The notes beneath the pieces were generated by a model. The model saw only the letters and a list, made by a program, of their open reading frames with translations. It made no database searches and was not told the DNA's origin. Positions 8,554-17,831 of a DNA stretch of 64,000 nt are shown here, one piece after another. The DNA is from Acidovorax sp. NB1 (lineage in GTDB: Bacteria > Pseudomonadota > Gammaproteobacteria > Burkholderiales > Burkholderiaceae_C): NCBI RefSeq assembly GCF_005405905.1, contig NZ_BJHU01000025.1, forward strand, positions 1-64,000, written 5' to 3'. A program made the translations under genes and the position numbers. Positions within the stretch are counted from its first letter, which is position 1. The number at the start of each line of letters is the position of its first letter.

Positions 8554-11500
8554 ATGTTTGAAAAACTGATTCGATTTTCGATCGAGCAGCGATGGCTGGT
8601 GCTGCTCGCTGCCATTGCAATGGGTGCCCTGGGCGTCTTCAACTACCAGAAGCTTCCCATCGACGCTGTTCCGGACATCACCAACGTCCAGGTGCAGATC
8701 AACACGCAAGCCGCCGGTTACTCACCACTGGAGACAGAGCAGCGCGTGACCTACCCCATCGAGACGGTCATGGCCGGTCTCCCCAATCTGGAGCAGACCC
8801 GGTCGTTGTCACGCTACGGCCTTTCCCAGGTCACGGTGATCTTCAAGGACGGCACCGACATCTACTTCGCGCGCCAGTTGGTGAACGAACGCATCCAGGA
8901 GGCCCGGGATAAGTTGCCGGCAGGCATCACCCCTGCGCTGGGACCTATCTCGACCGGCCTGGGCGAAATCTACCTGTGGACGGTTGAAACCAAGGATGGA
9001 GCCAAGAAGCCAGACGGTAACCCCTACACCCCGACAGACCTGCGTGAAATCCAGGATTGGATCATCAAGCCGCAGCTGCGCAATGTTCCAGGCGTCACCG
9101 AAATCAACTCCATCGGCGGTTTTGCGAAGGAATACCAGATTGCGCCAATCCCCGAGCGCCTGGCATCCCTCGGCGTGACGCTGCAAGACATCGTCACTGC
9201 TCTGGACCGCAACAACGGCAACGTTGGCGCGGGCTACATCGAGAAGCGCGGCGAACAGTACCTGGTTCGCGCCCCTGGCCAGGTCAAGTCGATGGAAGAT
9301 ATCGGCAACGTGATCTTGAGCAGTGCCAACGGTGTCCCTGTGCGTGTGCGGGATGTCGCCGACGTATCGATCGGCCGGGAACTGCGCACTGGCGCTGCCA
9401 CGGACAACGGCCGTGAGGTCGTGCTCGGTACGGTCTTCATGCTCATCGGCGAGAACAGCCGTACCGTGTCGCAAGCCGTGGACAAGAAGATGGTGGAGAT
9501 CAACCGCAACTTGCCAGAAGGCGTGCACGCGGTCACCGTCTACGACCGCACTGTCCTGGTGGACAAGGCCATCAGCACGGTGAAGAAGAACCTCATGGAA
9601 GGCGCGATCCTGGTGATCGTGATCCTCTTCCTTTTCCTGGGCAATATCCGGGCTGCGGTGATCACGGCAACGGTGATTCCGCTGTCGATGCTTTTCACGT
9701 TCACCGGCATGGTGAACTACAAGGTCAGTGCCAACCTGATGAGCCTTGGAGCGCTGGACTTCGGCATCATCATTGACGGCGCGGTTGTGATCGTGGAGAA
9801 CTGCGTTCGCCGCCTGGCGCACGCCCAAGCCCACCATGGTCGACCACTGACACGGGCCGAGCGCTTCCATGAAGTGTTTCTGGCATCGAAAGAGTCTCGC
9901 CGCGCCCTTCTGTTTGGTCAGCTCATCATCATGGTGGTGTACCTGCCGATCTTCGCCCTCACTGGCGTCGAAGGAAAGATGTTCCACCCGATGGCGTTTA
10001 CCGTGGTCGCGGCACTTGTCGGCGCAATGATCCTGTCGGTGACTTTCATCCCCGCCGCAGTCGCACTGTTCATAGGCAACCGGGTCAGCGAGAAGGAAAA
10101 CTTCCTGCTCGGCCATGCGAAGCGAATCTATGCGCCGCTCCTGGATCGCGTCATGTCCGCCAAGGCAGTAGTGCTCTCCATTGCCGCAGTGGCCGTGGTG
10201 CTCTGCGGATTGATCGCGACCCGAATGGGCAGCGAGTTCGTTCCCCAACTCAATGAGGGTGACCTTGCCATCCAGGCGCTGCGAATCCCCGGTACCAGCC
10301 TCTCGCAATCTATCGCCATGCAGCGCCAGATCGAAGGGACGCTGAAAGAGAAGTTCCCTGAAATCGACCGGGTATTTGCCAGAACCGGCACTGCAGAAAT
10401 TGCCTCGGACCCCATGCCGCCGAACATCTCGGACGGGTACATCATGCTCAAGCCCATGGACCAATGGCCCGAGCCACGCAAGACTCGTGACGAACTGCTT
10501 ACCGCCATCCAAGAGGTGGTCGGCAAGATTCCCGGCAACAACTACGAGTTCTCGCAGCCGATCCAGTTGCGCTTCAACGAACTTATCTCCGGCGTGCGCA
10601 GCGACGTCGCGGTCAAGATCTTCGGGGACGACATGGACGTCCTGAACAAGTCGGCAGAAGAGATCTCTTCGATGCTGCAGAAGATCCAAGGGGCATCGGA
10701 GGTGAAGGTCGAGCAGACAACCGGGCTGCCGATGCTCACGGTGAATATCGACCGCCAGAAGGCGGCTCGCTATGGCCTGAACGTGGCCGACATCCAGGAC
10801 ACGGTGGCCACAGCCATCGGTGGACGTGAAGCCGGAACGATGTTCGAGGGTGATCGGCGATTTGACATCCTGGTGCGCCTGCCCGAAGCGATCCGCAATG
10901 ACATGGAAGGCATGAAGCGACTGCCCATCCCGCTGCCTCGCTCAGCGGGCACTGCGGAAGCGCGGACCAACTTCATCCCACTTGCCGAAGTCGCTTCCTT
11001 TGAGCTCGCCCCCGGCCCTAACCAGGTCAGCCGCGAGAACGGCAAGCGGCGCATCGTGGTGAGCGCCAACGTGCGCGGCCGCGATGTGGGCTCCTTCGTT
11101 GCAGAAGCCGAACAAGGCCTGGCGCAGATCAAGATCCCGACGGGCTACTGGACAAGCTGGGGCGGCACGTTTGAGAACCTGCAGTCTGCCTCCAAGCGCC
11201 TGCAGATTGTGGTGCCCGTCTCACTGTTGCTCGTATTCGTGCTGCTGTTCGCAATGTTCGGAAATGCCAAGGACGGCCTGCTGGTGTTCACGGGCATTCC
11301 TTTCGCGCTGACGGGGGGCATCCTTGCGCTTTGGCTTCGCGACATCCCCATGTCGATCTCCGCGGCAGTTGGCTTCATCGCACTCTCAGGGGTCGCGGTG
11401 CTCAACGGCCTGGTGATGATCTCCTACATCCGCACGTTGAGAGAGGAAGGCGTTGCACTGGACGATGCGATCCGTGAAGGCGCGCTGACACGTCTGCGTC

Positions 11501-11736
11501 CCGTGCTCATGACGGCACTCGTTGCTTCTCTGGGCTTCATCCCAATGGCCATCGCTACGGGAACCGGGGCCGAGGTGCAGCGCCCGTTGGCCACCGTTGT
11601 GATCGGCGGCATTCTTTCCTCGACGCTCCTGACGCTCTTGGTCCTGCCCATCCTTTATCGCCTGGCCCACAAGCCTGACGAGCAGGTTGAGGACGTGACC
11701 GCAGAACCTGTACACCCAGTTCCCTCCGCCCAGTAA
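8554..11736 (+). CDS. czcA: CzcA Co/Zn/Cd RND efflux pump
   Basis: 1060 aa, the full length of the HME-RND family. The TM4 motif DFGIIIDGAVVIVEN starts at residue 402, giving D402, D408 and E415, the acidic residues known to be needed for proton coupling in CzcA. The N-terminus (MFEKLIRFSIEQRWLV) and the segment LPIDAVPDITNVQVQINT are typical of the family. Twelve hydrophobic segments and two large periplasmic loops are present. It pumps divalent cations out through CzcB and CzcC. It ends the operon: a strong hairpin terminator starts 10 bp after its stop. Confidence 0.95.
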   Translation: MFEKLIRFSIEQRWLVLLAAIAMGALGVFNYQKLPIDAVPDITNVQVQINTQAAGYSPLETEQRVTYPIETVMAGLPNLEQTRSLSRYGLSQVTVIFKDGTDIYFARQLVNERIQEARDKLPAGITPALGPISTGLGEIYLWTVETKDGAKKPDGNPYTPTDLREIQDWIIKPQLRNVPGVTEINSIGGFAKEYQIAPIPERLASLGVTLQDIVTALDRNNGNVGAGYIEKRGEQYLVRAPGQVKSMEDIGNVILSSANGVPVRVRDVADVSIGRELRTGAATDNGREVVLGTVFMLIGENSRTVSQAVDKKMVEINRNLPEGVHAVTVYDRTVLVDKAISTVKKNLMEGAILVIVILFLFLGNIRAAVITATVIPLSMLFTFTGMVNYKVSANLMSLGALDFGIIIDGAVVIVENCVRRLAHAQAHHGRPLTRAERFHEVFLASKESRRALLFGQLIIMVVYLPIFALTGVEGKMFHPMAFTVVAALVGAMILSVTFIPAAVALFIGNRVSEKENFLLGHAKRIYAPLLDRVMSAKAVVLSIAAVAVVLCGLIATRMGSEFVPQLNEGDLAIQALRIPGTSLSQSIAMQRQIEGTLKEKFPEIDRVFARTGTAEIASDPMPPNISDGYIMLKPMDQWPEPRKTRDELLTAIQEVVGKIPGNNYEFSQPIQLRFNELISGVRSDVAVKIFGDDMDVLNKSAEEISSMLQKIQGASEVKVEQTTGLPMLTVNIDRQKAARYGLNVADIQDTVATAIGGREAGTMFEGDRRFDILVRLPEAIRNDMEGMKRLPIPLPRSAGTAEARTNFIPLAEVASFELAPGPNQVSRENGKRRIVVSANVRGRDVGSFVAEAEQGLAQIKIPTGYWTSWGGTFENLQSASKRLQIVVPVSLLLVFVLLFAMFGNAKDGLLVFTGIPFALTGGILALWLRDIPMSISAAVGFIALSGVAVLNGLVMISYIRTLREEGVALDDAIREGALTRLRPVLMTALVASLGFIPMAIATGTGAEVQRPLATVVIGGILSSTLLTLLVLPILYRLAHKPDEQVEDVTAEPVHPVPSAQ

Positions 11737-11745
11737 TGGGCCTTC

Positions 11746-11775
11746 GGGCCCCGCAGTTTGCGGGGCCCATTTTTT
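11746..11775 (+). terminator. Rho-independent terminator after czcA
   Basis: A perfect 10-bp stem, GGGCCCCGCA paired with TGCGGGGCCC around a GTT loop, is followed by ATTTTTTATT. This is a textbook intrinsic terminator. The gene at 11800 could be reached only by read-through or by a promoter inside this stretch. Confidence 0.9.
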
Positions 11776-11799
11776 ATTCTGTTCAGCAAAGGAAATCCA

Positions 11800-12174
11800 A
11801 TGAAAGCAACCAAGCTTCTCCTCGCACTCACCGTATTCATTTCCGGCGCAGCAATCGCCGCAGACAACCACGACACAAAGCCGCTGCATGGCGGTGTAGT
11901 GGCCCAGGCAAAAGACGTGGACTATGAGCTTGTGTCCGGCACCGACAAGCTGCAGCTCTACGTCCGCGACCATGGCAAGCCTGCAGACGTTGCTGGAATG
12001 GCGGCAAAGGTCACGCTGTTGACCGGTACTGAGAAGCAGGACGTCCAGCTGTTGCCAGTCGATGGAAAGCTGGAAGCTTCGGGCAGCTTCAAGGTGGCAG
12101 CAGGAACGAAAGCCGTTGCGGCAGTCACCAAAGGCGGCAAATCCGTCGCCTCGGTTCGATTCACCCTCAAGTAA
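11800..12174 (+). CDS. Small secreted protein resembling the CzcB N-terminal domain
   Basis: 124 aa from the ATG at 11800, with AAAGGA upstream (an earlier in-frame start at 11758 overlaps the terminator). The signal peptide ends ISGAAIAA. The mature part begins KPLHGGVVAQAKDVDYELV, then a beta-rich region with LQLYVRDHGKP and a repeated KVTLLTGTEKQ pattern. The order GG..., D..lE/YELV, L.V..D..KP, T..G.KQ and a final F.(x)K follows the extra domain of CzcB (about residues 90-190). I therefore infer a stand-alone relative of that domain, perhaps a periplasmic metal carrier or modulator of the pump. Confidence 0.7.
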   Translation: MKATKLLLALTVFISGAAIAADNHDTKPLHGGVVAQAKDVDYELVSGTDKLQLYVRDHGKPADVAGMAAKVTLLTGTEKQDVQLLPVDGKLEASGSFKVAAGTKAVAAVTKGGKSVASVRFTLK

Positions 12175-12186
12175 TCCAAGGTGCGG

Positions 12187-12230
12187 CGGGGCGCTTGAAT
12201 GTGATTGCACTACGGCAGGCGCCCCGTTTC
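12187..12230 (+). terminator. Candidate terminator hairpin after the 11800 gene
   Basis: CGGGGCGC (12187-12194) pairs perfectly with GCGCCCCG (12219-12226), followed by TTTC. The loop is long (24 nt) and the T-run short, so this is weaker than the czcA terminator. Confidence 0.45.
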
Positions 12231-12267
12231 ATGCAGGCAACAACACAGTTCAGAAACGTCTTAGGCC

Positions 12268-12489
12268 ATGGGTCACGGACTAGCGGCTAAGCTGATTTGG
12301 ATATGGATCAGCCTGATCGCCACGGTGCTGACGTTCTGGCGGGTCCGCCGCATTTGGCTGAAACGCCATCCGGAGCGAACCAAAGGCATAAAGTACAGCC
12401 AGCGTCTGGCCAATCGCATGCGAGACCGAAGGTTGACCCAACTGCGAGCCCGAAGACGAACGGGTTCTGATCAACGCACTCGCCATTGA
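12268..12489 (+). CDS. Hypothetical small basic membrane-anchored protein
   Basis: 73 aa. One hydrophobic segment (LIWIWISLIATVLTFW) is followed by a strongly basic tail rich in Arg. No ribosome-binding site of note precedes the ATG and no family is recognised. It is the only open frame of any plausibility between the czc unit and the convergent eptA gene, and may be spurious. Confidence 0.3.
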   Translation: MGHGLAAKLIWIWISLIATVLTFWRVRRIWLKRHPERTKGIKYSQRLANRMRDRRLTQLRARRRTGSDQRTRH

Positions 12490-12522
12490 GGCGGGGCGCC
12501 CAAGCGCGCCAGCCTGGATCTT

Positions 12523-14205
12523 TCAGTCAATCGGCCTGCACGCCGCCGAAATGTCCAGGTCCATTTCATAGACCTGGGTCGAGACACCTAGCAGCCCGAG
12601 CACAGAGTGGAAGAGGTTGTCATGCGACAAGGCGGCCGACGCCTTCTCCTTCAAGCAGGCGCTGTTGATCCCACGGCTCTCCTTGAAGCCTTCCGACAGC
12701 CAACAGACCATAGGCACCTTGGTCTGTTCGTCTGGTGCAATTGCTCTGGGCAGGCCGTGAAGAAACAGCCCTTTCTCGCCCAGCGACTCGCCGTGGTCGG
12801 ACACGTAGAGCATCGCCGTATCGAAGCGGCTCTCCTGGCGCTTGAGAAAAGCTATGGCCTGGCCCAGAACATGGTCGGTGTAGAGCACCGCATTGTCATA
12901 GGCATTCACGATGCTCTGGCGATCACACTTGCGCAACTCGCCCGTATCACAGGTAGGTTCGAAACGCCTGAAGGCTGCAGGGTAGCGCTTGAAATAGGCG
13001 GGCCCGTGGTTGCCGAGCATGTGCAGGACCACAACCGTCGTAGTGTCAGAAGTCTCAGTGACGGACTCCAACCCCTGAAGAAGCACTTCGTCGAGACATC
13101 TCCCCTCAGAACAAAGTGCTGCAGCGGCAAGCGGGTCCACCGGGATGTTGCTGAGGCCATCGCAGACGCCCTTGCAGCCCGACTGATTGTCCTTCCAGTG
13201 CACCGTGATGCCGGCCCGTGCCAGAACATGGAGTAGCGACTCGGATGAGCGAATTCGAGCTTCATCGTAGTCTCGCCGTCCAATCGCCGAGAACATACAA
13301 GGAAGTGACGTTTCCGTGTCTGTTCCGCAGGCGGTGACGTCGCCAAAGTTGACTGCGTTCAACGCTTGAAGGTTCGGTGAAGTCTGGCGCTCATAGCCAT
13401 TGAGTCCCCAATTTCCAGCACGCACCGTCTCTCCTACTACAAGGAACAGCAGCTTCGGCTTTTGGGTCTTTGTTGGTGCTGCCATGCGAGCATCCAGGCC
13501 GACGGATTGCCGGGACTTGGGTGTATCGACATCGGCCGACAAGACCCGAGCTGTCGAGTAGATCACGTTGGCGGGAGTGATGAGGTACCGCAGCTCCTTT
13601 TGGTTTCTCATCAACGCAGAAAAGTCCTGGAAGATGAGGAGCACGGCGGCCACCAGCGCCATGGCGCACGCAGCGCTGAAAACGAGGCGCCGCAGGACGG
13701 CACGCCACAAGGAAGTCTGGGTAAAGCGAATGCGCCATATCGCCCACAATGGCACCACCGAGTACAGCGAGGCATGGGCGATCAAGCTCCAGGTGATCAG
13801 CTCGCTGGCTTCAGCGGTGTCTGTCCGCAGCACATTGCGCAGCATGCTGGGATCGTAATAGACGCCATAGCGTTGCATGTAGAAGGTTGCAAAGGCTGCA
13901 ACCAGCACTGATGCAGTGAGCAAAGGCCGAACGCTCCAACAGACCACAGCGGCGCTGAAGATCAGCCCGTGCAGCGCAATCAAGGCAACCACCAGTGCGC
14001 TGGCATACACCCATGTGTCCAGTGCCAACCAGTCACGGCCAGCCGTGCTCGCCTTCAAAAAAGAACCGTTGTAGGCCAGCGCCACGTACACACTGATCCA
14101 TAGCACCAGTCTCTCTGCTGGCATGGCAGGGCGTCGCGGGAGCCACTGCCCCCAACGGGTAGGCCGTCGCCCGGGCTCCGTGAAGCCGCGCAGTCTGAAA
14201 CTCAT
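12523..14205 (-). CDS. eptA: Phosphoethanolamine-lipid A transferase (EptA/MCR family)
   Basis: 560 aa inner-membrane enzyme that moves phosphoethanolamine from phosphatidylethanolamine to lipid A, reducing envelope negative charge. The N-terminal third has about five membrane segments. The periplasmic alkaline-phosphatase-like domain shows VGETVRA (metal-binding Glu near residue 259), TDTETSLPCMFS with the nucleophilic Thr and a conserved Cys, the paired-Cys segment SGCKGVCDG, and the metal-binding SDHGESLGE. Starting at ATG 14205 gives the usual family length; an ATG 54 bp upstream is possible. It lies near the CopRS-like two-component genes, a common neighbourhood for this family. Confidence 0.9.
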   Translation of the reverse strand: MSFRLRGFTEPGRRPTRWGQWLPRRPAMPAERLVLWISVYVALAYNGSFLKASTAGRDWLALDTWVYASALVVALIALHGLIFSAAVVCWSVRPLLTASVLVAAFATFYMQRYGVYYDPSMLRNVLRTDTAEASELITWSLIAHASLYSVVPLWAIWRIRFTQTSLWRAVLRRLVFSAACAMALVAAVLLIFQDFSALMRNQKELRYLITPANVIYSTARVLSADVDTPKSRQSVGLDARMAAPTKTQKPKLLFLVVGETVRAGNWGLNGYERQTSPNLQALNAVNFGDVTACGTDTETSLPCMFSAIGRRDYDEARIRSSESLLHVLARAGITVHWKDNQSGCKGVCDGLSNIPVDPLAAAALCSEGRCLDEVLLQGLESVTETSDTTTVVVLHMLGNHGPAYFKRYPAAFRRFEPTCDTGELRKCDRQSIVNAYDNAVLYTDHVLGQAIAFLKRQESRFDTAMLYVSDHGESLGEKGLFLHGLPRAIAPDEQTKVPMVCWLSEGFKESRGINSACLKEKASAALSHDNLFHSVLGLLGVSTQVYEMDLDISAACRPID

Positions 14206-14365
14206 CTGACGTCGAGAGCATTGAACAGTACGCTGAATCGACCCACAATCGGCCTGCATGTACTGAAGAAAGAATTAGCAATCGCACCATGTCTTCTGCG
14301 ACGCGATGGAACTAGCCCGGGGGCGATCAGTTGCTCTCACCCCCTATTTTGCTGCGTACGCCCGT

Positions 14366-14701
14366 TTAGCGGCCTCCACGCTCCCGTAGTAGCCGTATCC
14401 TCTCTTCGGGAGTCATATTGAGAAACTCTGCGCGTACTTGTTCTCTGGTTTTTGCAGGTTCTGTGGACTTCGTCGGCACCACTCCTCCGCGCGACAGAAT
14501 ATCGAGCGAGCCATCTTTTCGAGCCGCGTCAACTGTTTTCTGGACGTCGCCACGCAGCAGGTCATCTGATACATGGCTGGGATGGGTTGTTGCACCGACC
14601 TCGCCTCCTGCCTCGTGGTACAGGGATGAGGCCATCGCCGCACTCGGGGCCAGAAATGCTGCTGTAGTCAGCGAGAGAATGAGTTTTGCCTGCTTATTCA
14701 T
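14366..14701 (-). CDS. Small secreted DUF4148-like protein (paralogue 2)
   Basis: 111 aa. The signal peptide ends SAAMASS. The mature part has SLYHEAGGEVGATTHPSHV, then KDGSLDILSRGGVVP, then the DUF4148 helix KTREQVRAEF followed by a charged tail. The YH...E.G...P.H and DGSL..SRG elements are shared with the 4037 protein, and the first also with the 16937 protein. Its promoter region, shared with the divergent response-regulator gene, contains the CopR-like bipartite element at 14771-14806, so copper induction is plausible. Function unknown. Confidence 0.75.
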   Translation of the reverse strand: MNKQAKLILSLTTAAFLAPSAAMASSLYHEAGGEVGATTHPSHVSDDLLRGDVQKTVDAARKDGSLDILSRGGVVPTKSTEPAKTREQVRAEFLNMTPEERIRLLRERGGR

Positions 14702-14770
14702 AGTGTTCGCCTGTTGACATGGTTCTCGCCGCGTGCGAGGACCTGGTGCGAACTCTAGAAAGGCGTGGGG

Positions 14771-14806
14771 GACAAGTTGCAGACACCCAGATTACGAATT
14801 TGTAAT
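14771..14806. promoter_or_regulatory. CopR/CusR-like bipartite element, copy 1
   Basis: GACAAGTTGC (14771-14780), a 10-bp spacer, then the near-palindrome ATTACGAATTTGTAAT (14791-14806; 14 of 16 positions symmetric). ATTAC-N6-GTAAT resembles the cop box bound by CopR/CusR response regulators. It lies 34 bp before the response-regulator ATG and 89 bp before the divergent secreted-protein gene, so it could control both. A second copy with identical spacing is at 17372-17407. Confidence 0.65.
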
Positions 14807-14840
14807 CGGCTCCGCGGTCGATCTCCAGGAGAATCAACGA

Positions 14841-15527
14841 ATGAAAATCTTGGTCATTGAAGATGAGATCAAACTCGCCGAGTACCTCAAGAAAGGGCTT
14901 GGCGAAGCGGGGCACAACGTTGATATCGTCCACAACGGTGTCGATGGTCTGCACATGGCACTGGAGGGTGGGTACGACCTTCTGATACTCGATGGCATGC
15001 TGCCTGGCATTGACGGGTTCACGCTTTTGACGGCGTTTCGCAAGACGAAGCAGACCCCCGTCCTGATGCTCACCGCCCGGGTCAGTGTCGAAGACCGGGT
15101 GCGCGGCTTGCAAACCGGTGCTGACGACTACCTGGTCAAACCCTTCGCCTTCTCAGAACTATCTGCCCGCGTGCAGGTGCTGCTTCGCCGGGCGCACGGC
15201 GCCAAGGATGCTGGCGAGCCGACCGTGCTGGGCATCGCGAACCTTGAACTCGACCTGATACGCCGCAAGGCTACGCGTGGAGGCCAGAGGCTTGAACTCA
15301 CGGCAAAGGAGTTCTTGCTGCTCGCATTGTTCCTGCGACGAAAGGGCGAAGTTCTTTCTCGCACCGAAATTGCAGAACAGGTCTGGGACATGAACTTCGA
15401 CAGCGACACCAATGTGGTGGAGGTGGCGATTCGACGGCTGCGCACGAAGATGGACTTGCCCTTTGACAAGACCTTGCTGCACACGGTGCGTGGCATGGGT
15501 TATGTGATGGAAGAGCGAGAGCAATGA
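14841..15527 (+). CDS. copR: CopR/CusR-like heavy-metal response regulator
   Basis: 228 aa OmpR-family regulator. The receiver domain starts MKILVIEDE with acidic residues at 7-9, the phospho-acceptor Asp is D51 (LILDGMLP, where most relatives have LDVMLP), and VKPF marks the conserved Lys. The C-terminal winged helix (about 130-225) includes [23 protein letters not shown] and ends [10 protein letters not shown] start at ATG 14841, with CCAGGAG upstream, which gives the classic N-terminus; longer forms are unlikely. The stop overlaps the kinase start (ATGA). It likely binds the cop-box-like elements at 14791 and 17392. Confidence 0.92.
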   Translation: MKILVIEDEIKLAEYLKKGLGEAGHNVDIVHNGVDGLHMALEGGYDLLILDGMLPGIDGFTLLTAFRKTKQTPVLMLTARVSVEDRVRGLQTGADDYLVKPFAFSELSARVQVLLRRAHGAKDAGEPTVLGIANLELDLIRRKATRGGQRLELTAKEFLLLALFLRRKGEVLSRTEIAEQVWDMNFDSDTNVVEVAIRRLRTKMDLPFDKTLLHTVRGMGYVMEEREQ

Positions 15528-16861
15528 ACCCCCTGCCACGCGCGCACTCGCTGCGCGCTCGTCTATCGCTTTGGCTCGCTGCGCAGAGCCTCGTGGGCCT
15601 GGGCATCGTCTGCCTTGTCGTTTACTTGGTCACGGCCCACAACCTCAGGCAGCGCCAGGTCGAAACGCTCACTCAGAAGGAAGCTATCGTCAGGCACCTA
15701 TTGAGCAACATCGACGAGCATGCCAAGGAAAGCTCGCAGGAGCATCCGTTGAGCGATTTCCTGATTGGGCACGAAGATTTTCGCGTGCTCGTCCGCACCC
15801 AGGATGGGGACATGGTGTTCCCGAAAGCTGCACCATCCCCGGACAATTCTCGGAGGGTGTCGAGGATGTTCGCCGTCCAGCCCACCGACGGAAAAGGCCA
15901 GACTTTCAACGTCGACTTGTCAATGAACATCTCCTCCGATGTCCAGCACCTGAACCGGCTGGCCATCACGTTGGCGATAGCCGCAGTTGTGGGGACCTTC
16001 GTCATCTCGCTGGGAGGCATGTCCATCGTGAGCTACGGCCTGGCCCCAGTGCGACAGCTTGCGTACCAGCTGAGGTCCTTGTCCGCTGACAACTTGCGCC
16101 CGCGCTTGGACGGTGCCGGTCAGCCCGCAGAGCTTGTACCTCTGGTGGAGCAGTTCAACGGCTTGCTCGGCCGACTGGATCTTGCATACACCCAACTCGA
16201 GGGATTCAACGCTGACGTTTCGCACGAGCTGCGAACCCCTTTGGCAACGCTCGTCGCCAGCAATGAGCTGGCGCTGCGACGACCAGGGAACTTCGATATG
16301 GAGGAAGTTTTGTCCTCCAACCTGGAAGAACTTCACCGCCTCACTGGCATCATCAACGACATGCTGTTTCTGTCGCAGGCAGACAGGGGCGCCACTGCAA
16401 GACGTTCATTTGTCCCAAGCCTTGCGGCAATCGTCGAACGAGTGGCTGATTACCATGAGGCCGCACTGGCGGATGCTGATTTGCGACTGAAGGTCTCAGG
16501 CGATAGCTCCGGCCATTTCGATGAACCGCTACTTCGGCGCGCCGTGTCCAACCTGATCGGGAACGCAACCCAATACGCGAAACGGGGCACTGCCATCGAA
16601 GTGAACATAGTCATCGTGTCAGACACAGAGGTGAGCTTGGTCGTCGCGAACCAAGGCGAAATGGTCTCGCCTGAGATCCTGGGACGTATATTTGATCGGT
16701 TCTTCCGCGCCTCTGCTTCCCGTGAGCATGGGCAGAAGAACCATGGACTAGGTTTGGCCATCACCTCGGCGATTGCGCGCATGCACGGAGGCCGCACGAC
16801 CGCAGCCAGTACCAATGGCAAGACCGAGATTGGCCTTGTACTGGTGAAGACCTTTGCATAG
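15524..16861 (+). CDS. copS: CopS/CusS-like sensor histidine kinase
   Basis: 445 aa membrane kinase. One N-terminal membrane segment (about 16-38), a periplasmic sensor region of about 110 residues, a second segment (about 147-170), HAMP, then the phospho-accepting HELRTPL (H234), and an ATPase domain with N (LIGNATQY), the sparse G1-like [10 protein letters not shown] and HGLGLAI. This is the heavy-metal sensor kinase architecture. The periplasmic part is not strikingly His- or Met-rich, so the metal cannot be read from it. It overlaps the regulator gene by 4 bp, implying coupled translation. Confidence 0.9.
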   Translation: MNPLPRAHSLRARLSLWLAAQSLVGLGIVCLVVYLVTAHNLRQRQVETLTQKEAIVRHLLSNIDEHAKESSQEHPLSDFLIGHEDFRVLVRTQDGDMVFPKAAPSPDNSRRVSRMFAVQPTDGKGQTFNVDLSMNISSDVQHLNRLAITLAIAAVVGTFVISLGGMSIVSYGLAPVRQLAYQLRSLSADNLRPRLDGAGQPAELVPLVEQFNGLLGRLDLAYTQLEGFNADVSHELRTPLATLVASNELALRRPGNFDMEEVLSSNLEELHRLTGIINDMLFLSQADRGATARRSFVPSLAAIVERVADYHEAALADADLRLKVSGDSSGHFDEPLLRRAVSNLIGNATQYAKRGTAIEVNIVIVSDTEVSLVVANQGEMVSPEILGRIFDRFFRASASREHGQKNHGLGLAITSAIARMHGGRTTAASTNGKTEIGLVLVKTFA

Positions 16862-16936
16862 GTCCAGAGTCAAGACTCATTGCTGCCAGCCAAACCCCGA
16901 CATCGAGGGTTTGACGTGCAATCAACGCAGTTGGGA

Positions 16937-17275
16937 TCAGGGGGCGGGAACGGCCGGGACTGGTGCACCAACGCGGCGTGCCGCCCAGCTTGGGTGCTTC
17001 TGAGAGCGCTCCAGGTCAGCCAGCACTTCTTCGCGGGTTATGGCCTTGCCTTTCACCGGAACTGGTGCACCGAAGCGGTGGTACTGCCACGTGCCGTCTT
17101 TCTTGGACTGGTCCATTTCGGCGAGAACCTGTTCGCGCGACTTGCCAACCTCGGCATGTTCTGGATGGGTGGTGTAGCCCAGTTCTGTCGGCGCAGAGTG
17201 GATGACGCTGCTTGCCATTGCCGGGGCTGCAAGGGCTACGAAAGAGAGAGCGGTGAGTACGGTACGGACTGCCAT
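16937..17275 (-). CDS. Small secreted DUF4148-like protein (paralogue 3)
   Basis: 112 aa. The signal peptide ends AAPAMASS. The mature part has VIHSAPTELGYTTHPEHAE and two copies of a DUF4148-type unit: KSREQVLAEMDQSKKDGTWQ...RFGAPVP and TREEVLADLERSQKHPSWA...RVGAPVP. GGAGAT lies upstream of the ATG. A CopR-like bipartite element lies about 100 bp upstream. It converges on the kinase gene. Function unknown. Confidence 0.8.
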   Translation of the reverse strand: MAVRTVLTALSFVALAAPAMASSVIHSAPTELGYTTHPEHAEVGKSREQVLAEMDQSKKDGTWQYHRFGAPVPVKGKAITREEVLADLERSQKHPSWAARRVGAPVPAVPAP

Positions 17276-17371
17276 GAGATATCTCCTTGGTTGGAATCAA
17301 CGTGCACTGCAGACCGCACCAACCGTTGGACGCTCTACATTGCACATGTGACAGTCTGCTGACCGCATGCC

Positions 17372-17407
17372 GACAAGTTGCGCACCGAGAGATTACAAGT
17401 TCGTCAT
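17372..17407. promoter_or_regulatory. CopR-like bipartite element, copy 2
   Basis: GACAAGTTGC (17372-17381), a 10-bp spacer, then ATTACAAGTTCGTCAT (17392-17407). The first block is identical to that at 14771, and the spacing is exactly conserved. The gene most likely controlled is the secreted-protein gene starting at 17275 on the minus strand. Confidence 0.6.
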
Positions 17408-17456
17408 GTGTTCGCAGCACCCAGGAACCAAGCAGGCACGTTGATGCGCATTGGAC

Positions 17457-17699
17457 TCAAGCCAGGGGGCCCGACGAAGACGCCGAAGTTGATGCACTGC
17501 TCCTGTTCGCGGCGAGCCATGCACGACCAAGACCAGTGATCCGGCGAACCGTCGCCGTGCCCGAGCCTGCTACGTCTGGTAGGTCTGCTTCAACCATCCC
17601 TGCTGCGGAGAGCAGACGAAGCAGGTCGATGTCCCCAGTCTTCGTTACCTGCTTTGGCAAGGTGCCAGTTTCGATCTCTCGAAGAAACTCCAATGGCAC
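17457..17699 (-). CDS. Hypothetical small soluble protein
   Basis: 80 aa, starting at a GTG preceded by AAGGGGA. The sequence opens VPLEFLREIETGTLP and continues with a predicted short helical segment (DIDLLRLLSAAGMVEADLP) and ITGLGRAWLA. No signal peptide or membrane segment. The G.A.VRRITGLGRAWL segment hints at a small winged-helix-like fold, but I do not recognise the family. It lies between a secreted-protein gene and a zinc-ribbon gene. Confidence 0.5.
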   Translation of the reverse strand: MPLEFLREIETGTLPKQVTKTGDIDLLRLLSAAGMVEADLPDVAGSGTATVRRITGLGRAWLAANRSSASTSASSSGPLA

Positions 17700-17831
17700 G
17701 CTGCTCCCCTTGCATCGTGTAGATGTGTTGCGGCCTGACCGACGTCCTGACCCGGATGCCGTCACCCGTGGCACTGTGTGAGCGCCCCACGCCCGAATCG
17801 AGTGCTCGGCATGCCGGCACGTAGATTTCGG

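Noticed and set aside
8809-10689. Long minus-strand open frame opposite czcA (over 600 codons)
   Set aside because: It lies entirely within czcA on the other strand and has a His/Asp/Arg-rich, low-complexity translation with no motif; it is a by-product of GC-rich codon use.
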